Below are positions 25,040 through 33,480 of a DNA stretch of 33,480 nucleotides, one piece after another. This DNA is from Alphaproteobacteria bacterium (GTDB lineage: Bacteria; Pseudomonadota; Alphaproteobacteria; MPNO01; UBA830), in assembly GCA_022822405.1 (NCBI GenBank), contig JAJEBT010000166.1, positions 1 through 33,480 of the forward strand, read 5' to 3'. Under the pieces are notes generated by a model. That model saw only the letters and a program-made list of their open reading frames with translations. It searched no databases and was not told the DNA's origin. Position numbers and translations under genes: made by a program. Every line of letters begins with the position of its first letter. Within the stretch, counting starts at the first letter, position 1.

Positions 25040-27368
25040 ACGGGCTGATGGCGCAGGCGTCGGCGCCGCGGTCCGGCGACGCGAGGACCTGCGTCTGCTG
25101 ACGGGCCGCGGAACCTATTCCGACGACGTCTCGCTCGCCGACGAACTCTGCGCGGTCATGGTCCGGAGTCCGCATGCCCATGCCCGCCTGCTTGGCGTCG
25201 ACGCCCGGCGGGCGCGGCAGTCGCCGGGCGTGGCGGCCGTTCTGACCGGCGCCGACTACGCTGCCGACGGTCTCGGCGGCATCGCCCATGCGGCCAACCC
25301 GTGGGGTGCCGTCGACTGGAAAGCCCCGGGCTTCATCAATCTCGACGGCGGCGAGCCGTTTGACGCCCCGCAGCCTCCTGTCGTTGGGGACCGGATCCGG
25401 CATGTCGGTGAGATCGTTGCCGTCGTCATCGCCGAAACCCGCGAGGCGGGCCGCGATGCCGCCGACCTGGTCGAGGTGACCTATGATCTGCTGCCGGCGG
25501 TGACCGATGCGACCCTGGCAATTCTTCCGGATGCGCCGCAACTCTGGGACGGCTGTCCCGGGAACCTGCCGGTCGATGCGGCGCTCGGCGACGCTGCGGC
25601 CACCGATGAGGCGTTCGGACGCGCGGCGCACGTCGTCGGGGGCACTCTCTTCAACAACCGGATCGCCAACTGCCAGATGGAGCCGCGAGCCGCGATCGGG
25701 ATCTGGAGCGACGAAGACGGCAAGCTGACCCTCCTTGCCGGCGGACAAGGCGTGCACAGGCACAAGGGCATGCTCGCGGCCGTATTCGATGTGCCGCCGG
25801 ACCAGGTGCGCGTTGTATCCCGGGACGTCGGCGGCGGCTTCGGGCCGCGCAACATGCTCTATCCCGAATTCGTCCTCTGCTGCTGGGCCGCGAAACGCCT
25901 GAAACGGCCGGTCAAGTGGTCCGGCGACCGTTCCGAGGCGTTCGTGTCGGACTACCAGGCGCGCGATCAGGTCACCCATGCACAGCTCGCGCTCGACGCA
26001 GACGGGCGGTTTCTTGCGCTCAGGGCCGACATCATCGGAAATATCGGCGCCCACACCGTGTCGTTCGTGCCGCTCTACAACGGGCCGCGCCTCCTGCCGT
26101 CTGTCTATTGCATGGACGCGGCCTACGCCCGCATTCGCGGGGTGCTGACGAACACCATGCCGACGGGCCCGTACCGGGGCGCGGGGCGGCCAGAGGCCAT
26201 GCATGTGACCGAGCGTCTGATCGACATGGCGGCGGCCGCGACGGGCATCGACCGCATCGAGCTGCGCCGGCGCAACATGGTGGCCGCGGACGCTTTTCCG
26301 GCGGCCAACGCCATGGGCACTGTCTATGATTGCGGCGAATTCGAGGCCTGCATGGACAAGGCGCTGGAAGCTGCGGCCTGGCAGGGTTTCGCGGAGCGCC
26401 GGGAGGAGGCGCGGCTGCGCGGCCGGCTGCGCGGCATCGGCTACGCGAGCTACATCCAGGCGCCGGTTGGCGCCCCGGTCGAGTACGCGGAACTCAGGAT
26501 CGCCGACGATGCCGTCGAACTAATGATGGGCATACAGTCGAGCGGGCAGGGCCATGAAACCGTCTTCGCGCAACTGGTAGCCGACACGCTCGGCGTACAG
26601 CCGGATTGCGTGCGGCTGGTTACCGGAGATTCGGACGTGGTGCCGGCCGGCGGTGGATCGCACTCGGACAGGTCGATGCGGCTGGGCGGCATCGTGGTTG
26701 GCGAAGCTTCGGAACGGCTTATCCGCAAAGGCCTCGACATTGCTGTTGAAATGCTCGAGGCGGCCGCCAGCGACATCAGCTATGCCGACGGCGCCTACCG
26801 CATCAAGGGCACGGACCGGTCGGTCACCCTGTTCGAGGTGGCGAAGCGCTCGGAGGGCGGCGTTCTTTCAGCGGACTCGCTGTTCCGTGGGCGGTCGCAT
26901 GCCTTCCCGAACGGGGCGGCGGTGTCGGAGGTAGAGATAGACCCCGAAACCGGAACGGTTACGCTGGTCGCACATGCCGCGGTCGACGATCCGGGCAGGG
27001 CCGTCAATCCGCTGATCCTGACCGGCCAGGCGCACGGCGCCATCGCCCAGGCGATCGGCCAGGTGCTGACCGAAAACGCGGTGTTCGATCCCGAGACCGG
27101 CCAGCTGATCAGCGCGTCGTTCATGGATTACGGTCTGCCGCGCGCCGACGACCTGCCCTCGTTTGCCACCGTTCTCCACGAGGTGCCGACCGCCAACAAC
27201 CCCCTCGGCGTGAAGGGTGGGGGCGAAGGGGCGACGGTTTCGGGAACGGCGGCATTCATGAATGCCGTCTGCGACGCGTTGCGCGATCACGGCGTACGCG
27301 ATCTCGACATGCCCGCCGCGCCGGAAAAGGTGTGGCAGGTGCTTTGCGAAGGGCGCCAGGAGGAGTAG
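25032..27368 (+). CDS. Molybdopterin-binding large subunit, xanthine dehydrogenase/CoxL family
   Basis: This 778-residue protein is the molybdenum-binding subunit of the xanthine dehydrogenase/aldehyde oxidase/CO dehydrogenase group, which hydroxylates N-heterocycles, aldehydes or aromatic acids. The start RREDLRLLTGRGTY is typical. Cofactor segments include GGQGVHRHK, DVGGGFGPRN and SSGQGHETVF, and the catalytic Glu is in KGGGEGAT. The loop GPYRGAGRPE lacks the AYxCSFR signature of true CO dehydrogenase. The FAD and [2Fe-2S] subunits normally encoded beside it are absent from the window. The stop lies one base from the CCA end of the convergent tRNA-Glu. Substrate unassigned. Confidence 0.92.
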   Translation: MPERADGAGVGAAVRRREDLRLLTGRGTYSDDVSLADELCAVMVRSPHAHARLLGVDARRARQSPGVAAVLTGADYAADGLGGIAHAANPWGAVDWKAPGFINLDGGEPFDAPQPPVVGDRIRHVGEIVAVVIAETREAGRDAADLVEVTYDLLPAVTDATLAILPDAPQLWDGCPGNLPVDAALGDAAATDEAFGRAAHVVGGTLFNNRIANCQMEPRAAIGIWSDEDGKLTLLAGGQGVHRHKGMLAAVFDVPPDQVRVVSRDVGGGFGPRNMLYPEFVLCCWAAKRLKRPVKWSGDRSEAFVSDYQARDQVTHAQLALDADGRFLALRADIIGNIGAHTVSFVPLYNGPRLLPSVYCMDAAYARIRGVLTNTMPTGPYRGAGRPEAMHVTERLIDMAAAATGIDRIELRRRNMVAADAFPAANAMGTVYDCGEFEACMDKALEAAAWQGFAERREEARLRGRLRGIGYASYIQAPVGAPVEYAELRIADDAVELMMGIQSSGQGHETVFAQLVADTLGVQPDCVRLVTGDSDVVPAGGGSHSDRSMRLGGIVVGEASERLIRKGLDIAVEMLEAAASDISYADGAYRIKGTDRSVTLFEVAKRSEGGVLSADSLFRGRSHAFPNGAAVSEVEIDPETGTVTLVAHAAVDDPGRAVNPLILTGQAHGAIAQAIGQVLTENAVFDPETGQLISASFMDYGLPRADDLPSFATVLHEVPTANNPLGVKGGGEGATVSGTAAFMNAVCDALRDHGVRDLDMPAAPEKVWQVLCEGRQEE

Positions 27369-27369
27369 C

Positions 27370-27445
27370 TGGCGTCCCCTAGGGGACTCGAACCCCTGTT
27401 TTCGGCGTGAGAGGCCGATGTCCTAGGCCACTAGACGAAGGGGAC
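27370..27445 (-). tRNA. tRNA-Glu (anticodon CTC)
   Basis: This 76-base cloverleaf reads on the minus strand. The acceptor stem pairs GTCCCCT with AGGGGAC, the discriminator is G, and the CCA end is encoded. The anticodon arm has a TCGGC/GCCGA stem and the loop CTCTCAC, giving anticodon CTC for GAG codons. The T arm CAGGGGTTCGAGTCCCCT is canonical, and the rest closely resembles the well-known bacterial tRNA-Glu. Confidence 0.96.
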
Positions 27446-27456
27446 GCACTGTCGTC

Positions 27457-27485
27457 AGCATAAACGGAGTCGAACCGGATTGCAA
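27457..27485 (-). promoter_or_regulatory. Promoter of tRNA-Glu
   Basis: On the minus strand TTGCAA (27485-27480) and TATGCT (27462-27457) are exactly 17 bases apart, and the -10 box ends 11 bases before the mature tRNA. Spacing and position are what a stable-RNA sigma-70 promoter requires. Confidence 0.5.
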
Positions 27486-27606
27486 CAGTCGGCGACAATC
27501 GGTGCTGTTGGGTGGCGCCCGCGACTGTCGGGTTGCCCCGACGCTGAATCCGGCCGGTGCGAGTTGTCATTGCGTTCAGGAGACGGGATCAGTCTTGGCC
27601 GCCGAG

Positions 27607-28980
27607 TTACGGAGCCGGGGAGCGCGTCGCCAACGCCGCAGCCATGACCGCCACCACAGTCAGCGCCGCGAACGTCACAAAGGACCATGTCATCACGGAC
27701 AGGAATTCGGCGGGTCGTTCGGCAACCGCAGCGGTTCCGAGGCTTGTCGAGATCGCGGCGGTGACCACGAACATGCTTACCACCATGCCGAGTGACCGCA
27801 TGAGGCCGGAGAGAGCGGATGCCATGCTGCGTTCGCCCGATTGTACGCTGTTCATGATGATCGTGATGTTTGGTGCGGAGAACAGGGCGAAGCCGAGCCC
27901 CTGAAAGAGCATTATGGCTATCAGGTGCGTTTCGGCGGACGTCTCGCCCACCATGGCGGCCAGACTTACACTGCACAGAACCAGCACGGCGCCAAGCGCG
28001 CATATGAGGTTCGGCGATATCCTGTCCGATAGGCGGCCTGCAAGCGGTGCGACAACGGCCATGACGACAGGACCGATGACCAGTATGTGCCCGGTAGCCT
28101 CCGGCGAGTAGCCGCGTATGACTTGAAGATACACGCTGAGCAGAAAGGTAGTACCGACGGTGCCACAGTAGATGAGGAATTGGACCATCAGCGCCCGCGA
28201 TAACGGCCGGTTCTGACGAACCTCGTCAATGTCGAGCAGCGGCTCAGATACCCGGCGTTCGATAACGAGGAACGCCGCTCCCAGCATGGCGGCGAGCGCG
28301 ACGAACGCATAGCCGTAGGCGGTCTGGCCCAGCATCGCGCTGCCGGCCACAAACATCGCTATGGCCGTGATCAATATTGCGCTTGTGCGGAGATTTACCT
28401 TGGCTACCGGCATGCGCCAGGTGCTGTCGAGCGTGATTCTCGACAGGAAGAAGGCTGTCAGCGGCGGCAGGGCCGCGAGAAAGAAAACCCACCGCCATCC
28501 GAGATGCGTGGTGACCAGGCCCGCGAAGAATGGCCCGGAGGCGAGACCGAAATAGGTTGCCCCGATCGCCAGTCCGAACATCCTTCCAAGCTGGTCGCGC
28601 GGGGCGATGTCGGCGACGATCGCCATGCCGGTCGCGGTCAAAAACGCCGCCGCGATCCCCTGCAGGAATCTGGCGCCGACTATGCCGGTCATCGATGGTT
28701 GAAACCCGATAACGACGGTTGTCACCGCGAGAGCGATCAATCCACCCTTGAAGAGAGTGTTCCTGTCGGTTGCGTCAGCAAGGCGTCCGATCGGCAGCAG
28801 CAGCGCTGCCGAGGCTCCGAGAAATACGGACTCGGTCAGTCCGAGTTCCACCCCGCTCGCACCCAGTTCGCTTCCTATCGGTGGCAGGGTCACGCCCATG
28901 ATCGAATGCATGAACGCGCTTGAGAACTGCGATATCGCGATGAAGACGATCAGCAGGAAGCGCCGGGGGATAATGGCCAT
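27607..28980 (-). CDS. MFS drug/metabolite exporter, DHA2-like
   Basis: This 457-residue protein has about 14 hydrophobic segments, as in the DHA2 family of proton-driven exporters. The loop 2-3 motif is GRLADATDRN, and the antiporter motif C variant is GLASGPFFAG, followed by LGWRWVFFLAALPP. The ATG at 28980 puts the start just before the first helix; the frame continues 17 codons upstream to an ATG at 29031, and neither start has a strong ribosome binding site. It has no regulator beside it and lies alone between tRNA-Glu and a gene-poor stretch. Cargo unknown. Confidence 0.85.
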   Translation of the reverse strand: MAIIPRRFLLIVFIAISQFSSAFMHSIMGVTLPPIGSELGASGVELGLTESVFLGASAALLLPIGRLADATDRNTLFKGGLIALAVTTVVIGFQPSMTGIVGARFLQGIAAAFLTATGMAIVADIAPRDQLGRMFGLAIGATYFGLASGPFFAGLVTTHLGWRWVFFLAALPPLTAFFLSRITLDSTWRMPVAKVNLRTSAILITAIAMFVAGSAMLGQTAYGYAFVALAAMLGAAFLVIERRVSEPLLDIDEVRQNRPLSRALMVQFLIYCGTVGTTFLLSVYLQVIRGYSPEATGHILVIGPVVMAVVAPLAGRLSDRISPNLICALGAVLVLCSVSLAAMVGETSAETHLIAIMLFQGLGFALFSAPNITIIMNSVQSGERSMASALSGLMRSLGMVVSMFVVTAAISTSLGTAAVAERPAEFLSVMTWSFVTFAALTVVAVMAAALATRSPAP

Positions 28981-29142
28981 GGCATTGATCAGAAAGCAGA
29001 TGGGAGCCTGCGCGCAAGCGCGCGGCGACATCGGATGCGGACAGGAGAGACTACCCTGTTCCGGTCCGTTTTTCCCGCCGTTCGCAAGACGCCCTGTGGC
29101 GGTCTTCGGCCGGGTGGTTTCGTGCGGGTTTACGAGGTTTAG

Positions 29143-29442
29143 CAGTATCCGGCTCGAAGATCAGGGCTGGGCGCCCTTGCCGGCGCACGGGTCAGGCGGG
29201 CAGATGCTGAACGGGTGTTCGGGTTCGAAATCATCGCCATGCCTTTCGTCGTTGCCCATCTCCAGGCCGGCCTCGCCTTGCAGGATCTTGACGCGCTTCT
29301 GGTGGATGACGCGGCCGAGCGTGCCGGTGTCTTCACGGGGAACAGCTTTCCTATCGCAAGTGTGCCAGTTCCGACCATGCGCTCCATCCCGAGGAAACCG
29401 GACAACTCGCGGATGGAGCGTGGCGAATCGCGGCAGTCCTGA
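29143..29442 (+). pseudogene. Relic of a type ISP/N6-methylase restriction enzyme
   Basis: The plus-strand frame after a TAG at 29140 encodes a block reading ERVFGFEIIAMPFVVAHLQ and then GLALQDL, DDAAERAGVFTGNSF. This resembles the conserved 'xxFGFExxxAPFVVAHLQxGLxLQxL...ERxGVFLTNxL' block from the methylase part of large type ISP/Eco57I-like restriction-modification enzymes, which normally exceed 1000 residues. Only about 45 residues are recognisable; both sides are unrelated or stopped. The frame lies in a 630-base stretch without genes, as expected for decay after deletion. The assignment rests on recalled family pattern, not on a search. Confidence 0.5.
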
Positions 29443-29661
29443 TGATCAAATCAATCTTTGAACACCTCCGGTGAATTTCAAATCATGATGGGCGCACGAT
29501 GAAGCCAACCGCCTAGGTCGAGGATCCGTCGTCGGCTGTCTTGCTGGGCAGCCATCGCGCGATGTCGTTATCACGGCATATCAGGAGACAGCGCGCGAAT
29601 GGTGGCGTGGGACGTCAGACCGGTTCCAGCCTCTTGAATAATCGAATCAGGTGGCTGCCGG
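29443..29661. other. Intergenic stretch, nothing recognised
   Basis: About 220 bases between the restriction-enzyme relic and the DUF6476-like gene. It is AT-richer than its surroundings just after the relic, and I see no open frame of note, RNA gene or clear terminator. Confidence 0.4.
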
Positions 29662-29985
29662 CTACTCCTGGACCTCGGGTTGCGCCGTGAAATCCACGAT
29701 GCCCAGTTGCTTTCCCGTCTCGGCGTCAATAAGAATCAGCCGGGACTGATTGTTCTGAAGCACGGTGTGCACGACGATTCGCCCGTCTTCCAGTCGCGCC
29801 TCCCGTATCTTGGCGCCCGGCGGCAGGTTTATGACGGAATGTTCGGGAAATTGCGCGCGCGGTGAATACTCGAGGGCGGCGACAATGATCCCGACAGTTC
29901 CGCAGATGATCAGTACACCCATCGCTGCGACCAGCAGCTTGAGCCAGCGCGGCGCACCGGAATCGGCGTCGTGACGATCAGCCAT
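29662..29985 (-). CDS. DUF6476-like small membrane-anchored protein
   Basis: This 107-residue protein has a short charged N-terminus (MADRHDADSGAPRWLK), a single transmembrane helix (LLVAAMGVLIICGTVGIIVAAL) and a C-terminal beta-rich domain of about 65 residues (INLPPGAKIREARLEDGRIV and, further on, ILIDAETGKQLG) that would face the periplasm. Proteins of this kind lie beside rluD in many alphaproteobacteria; the DUF6476 label is from memory. An in-frame ATG at 30003 would add six residues and overlap the start of rluD. The gap to rluD is 16 bases. Function unknown. Confidence 0.75.
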   Translation of the reverse strand: MADRHDADSGAPRWLKLLVAAMGVLIICGTVGIIVAALEYSPRAQFPEHSVINLPPGAKIREARLEDGRIVVHTVLQNNQSRLILIDAETGKQLGIVDFTAQPEVQE

Positions 29986-30001
29986 CGGTCTGTTGCCATC
30001 C

Positions 30002-30997
30002 ATGAATGAAGATCCCGCTTCCGAAGAAATCATCCGGATTGCCGTGCCGGAGACGATGGCGGGCGAGCGGGTCGATCGAGTATTCGCGGCGCTGGCGCCC
30101 GGGCATTCACGTTCCGAACTGAAGCGTCTGATCATCGGCGGATGCCTGATCGGAGGCGACGGCGACCGGACGATAGACATGGCTTCCTACCGCGTCAAAC
30201 CGGGCGAACGCTTCGTACTTCGCATCCCACCGGGAGTTCCTGCGGAGCCGGACGGCGAGGAAATCCCGCTTGCCGTGGTCTTCGAGGACGAGCATCTCAT
30301 TGTCGTCGACAAACCACCCGGTCTCGTCGTCCATCCCGCGCCGGGCAATCTTCAGGGGACGCTGGTGAACGCGCTCATCGCGCATTGTGGGCCGAGCCTG
30401 AAGGGTATCGGAGGCGTGTTGCGTCCCGGGATCGTGCACCGTCTGGACAAGGACACGAGCGGCCTCATGGTCGCTGCCAAGACGGCTGCGGCCCACGAGA
30501 GCCTCTCTGCCGGTTTCGCGGAACGGACCGTTTCTCGGGCCTACGCGGCATTCGTATGGGGCGTTCCCCGCCCCGAAGAAGGAGAGATTGCAGGAAATAT
30601 CGGCCGCGACCGGAACGATCGCAAGAAGATGGCCGTACTGTCAGCCGGCGGACGCCCTGCCCTGACACGGTATCGCACCGAGATTCGGTACCGCGACGGG
30701 GCTGCAGCGCAACTCGAATGCCGTCTGGCGACCGGCAGGACCCATCAGATCCGGGTGCATCTCGCGTCCCGCGGCCATCCCGTCATCGGGGATCCCGTCT
30801 ACGGCGGCGGCGCGACTCGAGCGCGGCGCTCGGTACTGCCCGACGGTATCCAGGAAGTCGTGGCCGGATTCAGCCGTCAGGCGTTGCATGCCAGAATTCT
30901 GGGCTTCCGGCACCCGGCGACCGGTGAGGAAATGCTGTTCGAAAGCGGATTGCCGGCAGATCTCGAAGAGCTTGAACAGGCACTTAAAGGCGCTTGA
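30002..30997 (+). CDS. rluD: Ribosomal large subunit pseudouridine synthase D
   Basis: This 331-residue protein has an N-terminal S4 RNA-binding domain (ERVDRVFAALAPGHSRSELKR and following) and an RluA-type catalytic domain. The catalytic Asp is in HRLDKDTSGLMV, and the RTHQIRVHL and HPVIGDPVYGG blocks are present. RluD modifies the helix 69 uridines of 23S rRNA, which matters for ribosome assembly. ATG 30002 is chosen because the family extends to here, but there is no ribosome binding site in the 16-base gap to the divergent gene, so it may be leaderless. It is followed by rpoH. Confidence 0.93.
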   Translation: MNEDPASEEIIRIAVPETMAGERVDRVFAALAPGHSRSELKRLIIGGCLIGGDGDRTIDMASYRVKPGERFVLRIPPGVPAEPDGEEIPLAVVFEDEHLIVVDKPPGLVVHPAPGNLQGTLVNALIAHCGPSLKGIGGVLRPGIVHRLDKDTSGLMVAAKTAAAHESLSAGFAERTVSRAYAAFVWGVPRPEEGEIAGNIGRDRNDRKKMAVLSAGGRPALTRYRTEIRYRDGAAAQLECRLATGRTHQIRVHLASRGHPVIGDPVYGGGATRARRSVLPDGIQEVVAGFSRQALHARILGFRHPATGEEMLFESGLPADLEELEQALKGA

Positions 30998-31021
30998 AAA
31001 CGGCAACTACCGAGTTACACT
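30994..31021 (+). promoter_or_regulatory. Possible rpoH promoter overlapping the rluD stop
   Basis: TTGAAA (30994-30999), preceded by C to give CTTGAAA, contains the rluD stop codon. A TACACT follows 16 bases later (31016-31021). The -35 also resembles the heat-shock sigma consensus CTTGAAA, although the -10 is not heat-shock-like. It would leave a leader of about 60 bases before the rpoH start. Confidence 0.35.
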
Positions 31022-31089
31022 GTAACCGTCATGCCAATATCGGCATCTTTTGCACCGGAAAGCCCGCACCACGGAAGAGGTGCCACGTC

Positions 31090-31980
31090 ATGAGCGCGAA
31101 ACTGCCATCGGCACCGATTGATCCGGAAAACAGCCTGTCGAGGTATCTGCGCCATATCCGCACGTTCCCGATGCTCGAAGCAGAAGAGGAATACATGCTC
31201 GCCAAGCGGTGGAAGGAGCATGGTGATGCGGAGGCGGCTGCGGCGCTCGTGACAAGCCATCTGCGACTCGTTGCCAAGATTGCCAGAGGGTATCAGGGAT
31301 ACGGTTTGCCGTTCGGCGAGATCATCTCCGAGGGCAACGTAGGTTTGATGCAGGCGGTCAAGAGATTCGATCCGGAAATGGGTTTCCGTCTCGCGACCTA
31401 TGCTCTGTGGTGGATTCGTGCCTCCATCCAGGAATACATCCTGAGATCTTGGTCTCTCGTGAAGATCGGAACGACGGCTGCGCAAAAGAAGCTGTTCTTT
31501 AATCTCCGTCGGCTGAAGGGTGAGATTAAGGCGATCGAGGAAGGTGATCTCGACCCGGAAAACGTCCGGGAGATCGCGAAACGCCTCGATGTCAGCGAAG
31601 ATGAGGTGATCAGCATGAACCGGCGCCTGGCAGGGCCGGATTCATCGCTCAACGCACCGCTCCGGCCCGACGCGGAGGGCGAGTGGCAGGATTGGCTGGT
31701 CGACCAGACTCCGAATCAGGAACAAGCCCTGATAGCGCGCGACGAAATGATCGAACGCCACCAGCTTCTCGTGCAGGCAATGGGCAAACTCGGCGAGCGC
31801 GAGCGAGAGATCCTGATCGCGCGGCGGCTCCAGGAACGGCCGCTGACACTCGAACAGCTCAGCCAGAAATACGGGGTTTCCCGCGAACGGATACGCCAGA
31901 TCGAAGCGCGGGCGTTCGAAAAGCTGAGGGATGCCATGGTCGGCCCCGGCGGCAGCCCGGCAGCGACGGCTGCTGCATAA
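31090..31980 (+). CDS. rpoH: RNA polymerase heat-shock sigma factor
   Basis: This 296-residue sigma-70 family factor is RpoH (sigma-32). Region 2 reads LVTSHLRLVAKIARGYQGYG through ATYALWWIRASIQEYI, and the RpoH-specific box QKKLFFNLR follows directly. Region 4.2 includes the helix-turn-helix LEQLSQKYGVSRERIRQIEARA. It directs transcription of heat-shock chaperones and proteases. ATG 31090 is chosen, with AAGAGG about 9 bases upstream. It lies 92 bases after rluD and converges on purA, an arrangement common in alphaproteobacteria. Confidence 0.97.
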   Translation: MSAKLPSAPIDPENSLSRYLRHIRTFPMLEAEEEYMLAKRWKEHGDAEAAAALVTSHLRLVAKIARGYQGYGLPFGEIISEGNVGLMQAVKRFDPEMGFRLATYALWWIRASIQEYILRSWSLVKIGTTAAQKKLFFNLRRLKGEIKAIEEGDLDPENVREIAKRLDVSEDEVISMNRRLAGPDSSLNAPLRPDAEGEWQDWLVDQTPNQEQALIARDEMIERHQLLVQAMGKLGEREREILIARRLQERPLTLEQLSQKYGVSRERIRQIEARAFEKLRDAMVGPGGSPAATAAA

Positions 31981-32031
31981 GCCGTTTACGAACCTCTCCG
32001 GGTTACGCACAGCAGGCGCATTCGCAAACCC

Positions 32032-33480
<1,449 letters not shown>

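Noticed and set aside
25032..27368. CO dehydrogenase large subunit (CoxL form I)
   Set aside because: The active-site loop is GPYRGAGRPE and lacks the AYxCSFR signature, so CO oxidation is not supported.
27370..27606. tRNA-Glu as an integration site for a mobile element
   Set aside because: No integrase, direct repeat of the tRNA 3' end or mobility gene was seen on either side.
31981..32031. Terminator between rpoH and purA
   Set aside because: Only a 4-base AACC/GGTT pairing is present with no T run; too weak to call.

Overview
The window is high-GC DNA packed with genes on both strands and very likely comes from an alphaproteobacterium, probably Rhodospirillales-like. The best evidence is the housekeeping block at the right end: a small DUF6476-type membrane protein, rluD, rpoH, purA and the 3' end of hisZ, an arrangement familiar from that class. 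This assignment rests on gene content and order; no marker was compared by computation.

Left block (about 139-9583, all minus strand). Read in transcription order from the right, it starts with a tight four-gene run: a thiamine-diphosphate-dependent enzyme, a short PaaK-like CoA ligase, a lipoate-ligase-like protein and a GIY-YIG (DUF123) protein. After a 247-base gap come an enoyl-CoA hydratase, a two-lobed 3-hydroxyacyl-CoA dehydrogenase, an NMT1/THI5-like binding protein without a signal peptide, and a class I methyltransferase. Together this looks like 2-oxo-acid or carboxylic-acid activation followed by beta-oxidation chemistry. The role of the lipoate-ligase homologue is unclear.

Middle block (9787-24743). 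A small membrane protein and an HcaT-like MFS permease are followed by a translationally coupled MsrQ-like haem membrane protein and PepSY protein. Next is an aromatic degradation core on the minus strand: boxC and boxB of the aerobic benzoyl-CoA epoxide pathway, then an HSL-type esterase. A CoA ligase is transcribed divergently across a 733-base gap that holds a clear palindromic operator candidate in front of boxC. Further right are an SDR and Rieske oxygenase pair, an SMP-30/gluconolactonase, an amidohydrolase, a CitE-like lyase and a tandem DUF427 protein. These look like a collection of catabolic enzymes. Several lack their usual partner genes within the window: there is no boxA, no Rieske reductase and no small or medium subunit for the molybdenum hydroxylase.

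Right block (25032-33480). An orphan CoxL/XdhB-type molybdopterin subunit abuts tRNA-Glu(CTC). Then come a DHA2-like MFS exporter, a 630-base gene-poor stretch containing what looks like a relic of a type ISP/N6-methylase restriction enzyme, and the housekeeping genes.

No CRISPR array, insertion sequence, integrase or complete defence system was seen. The most novel-looking feature is the TPP enzyme, CoA ligase, lipoate ligase and GIY-YIG operon.
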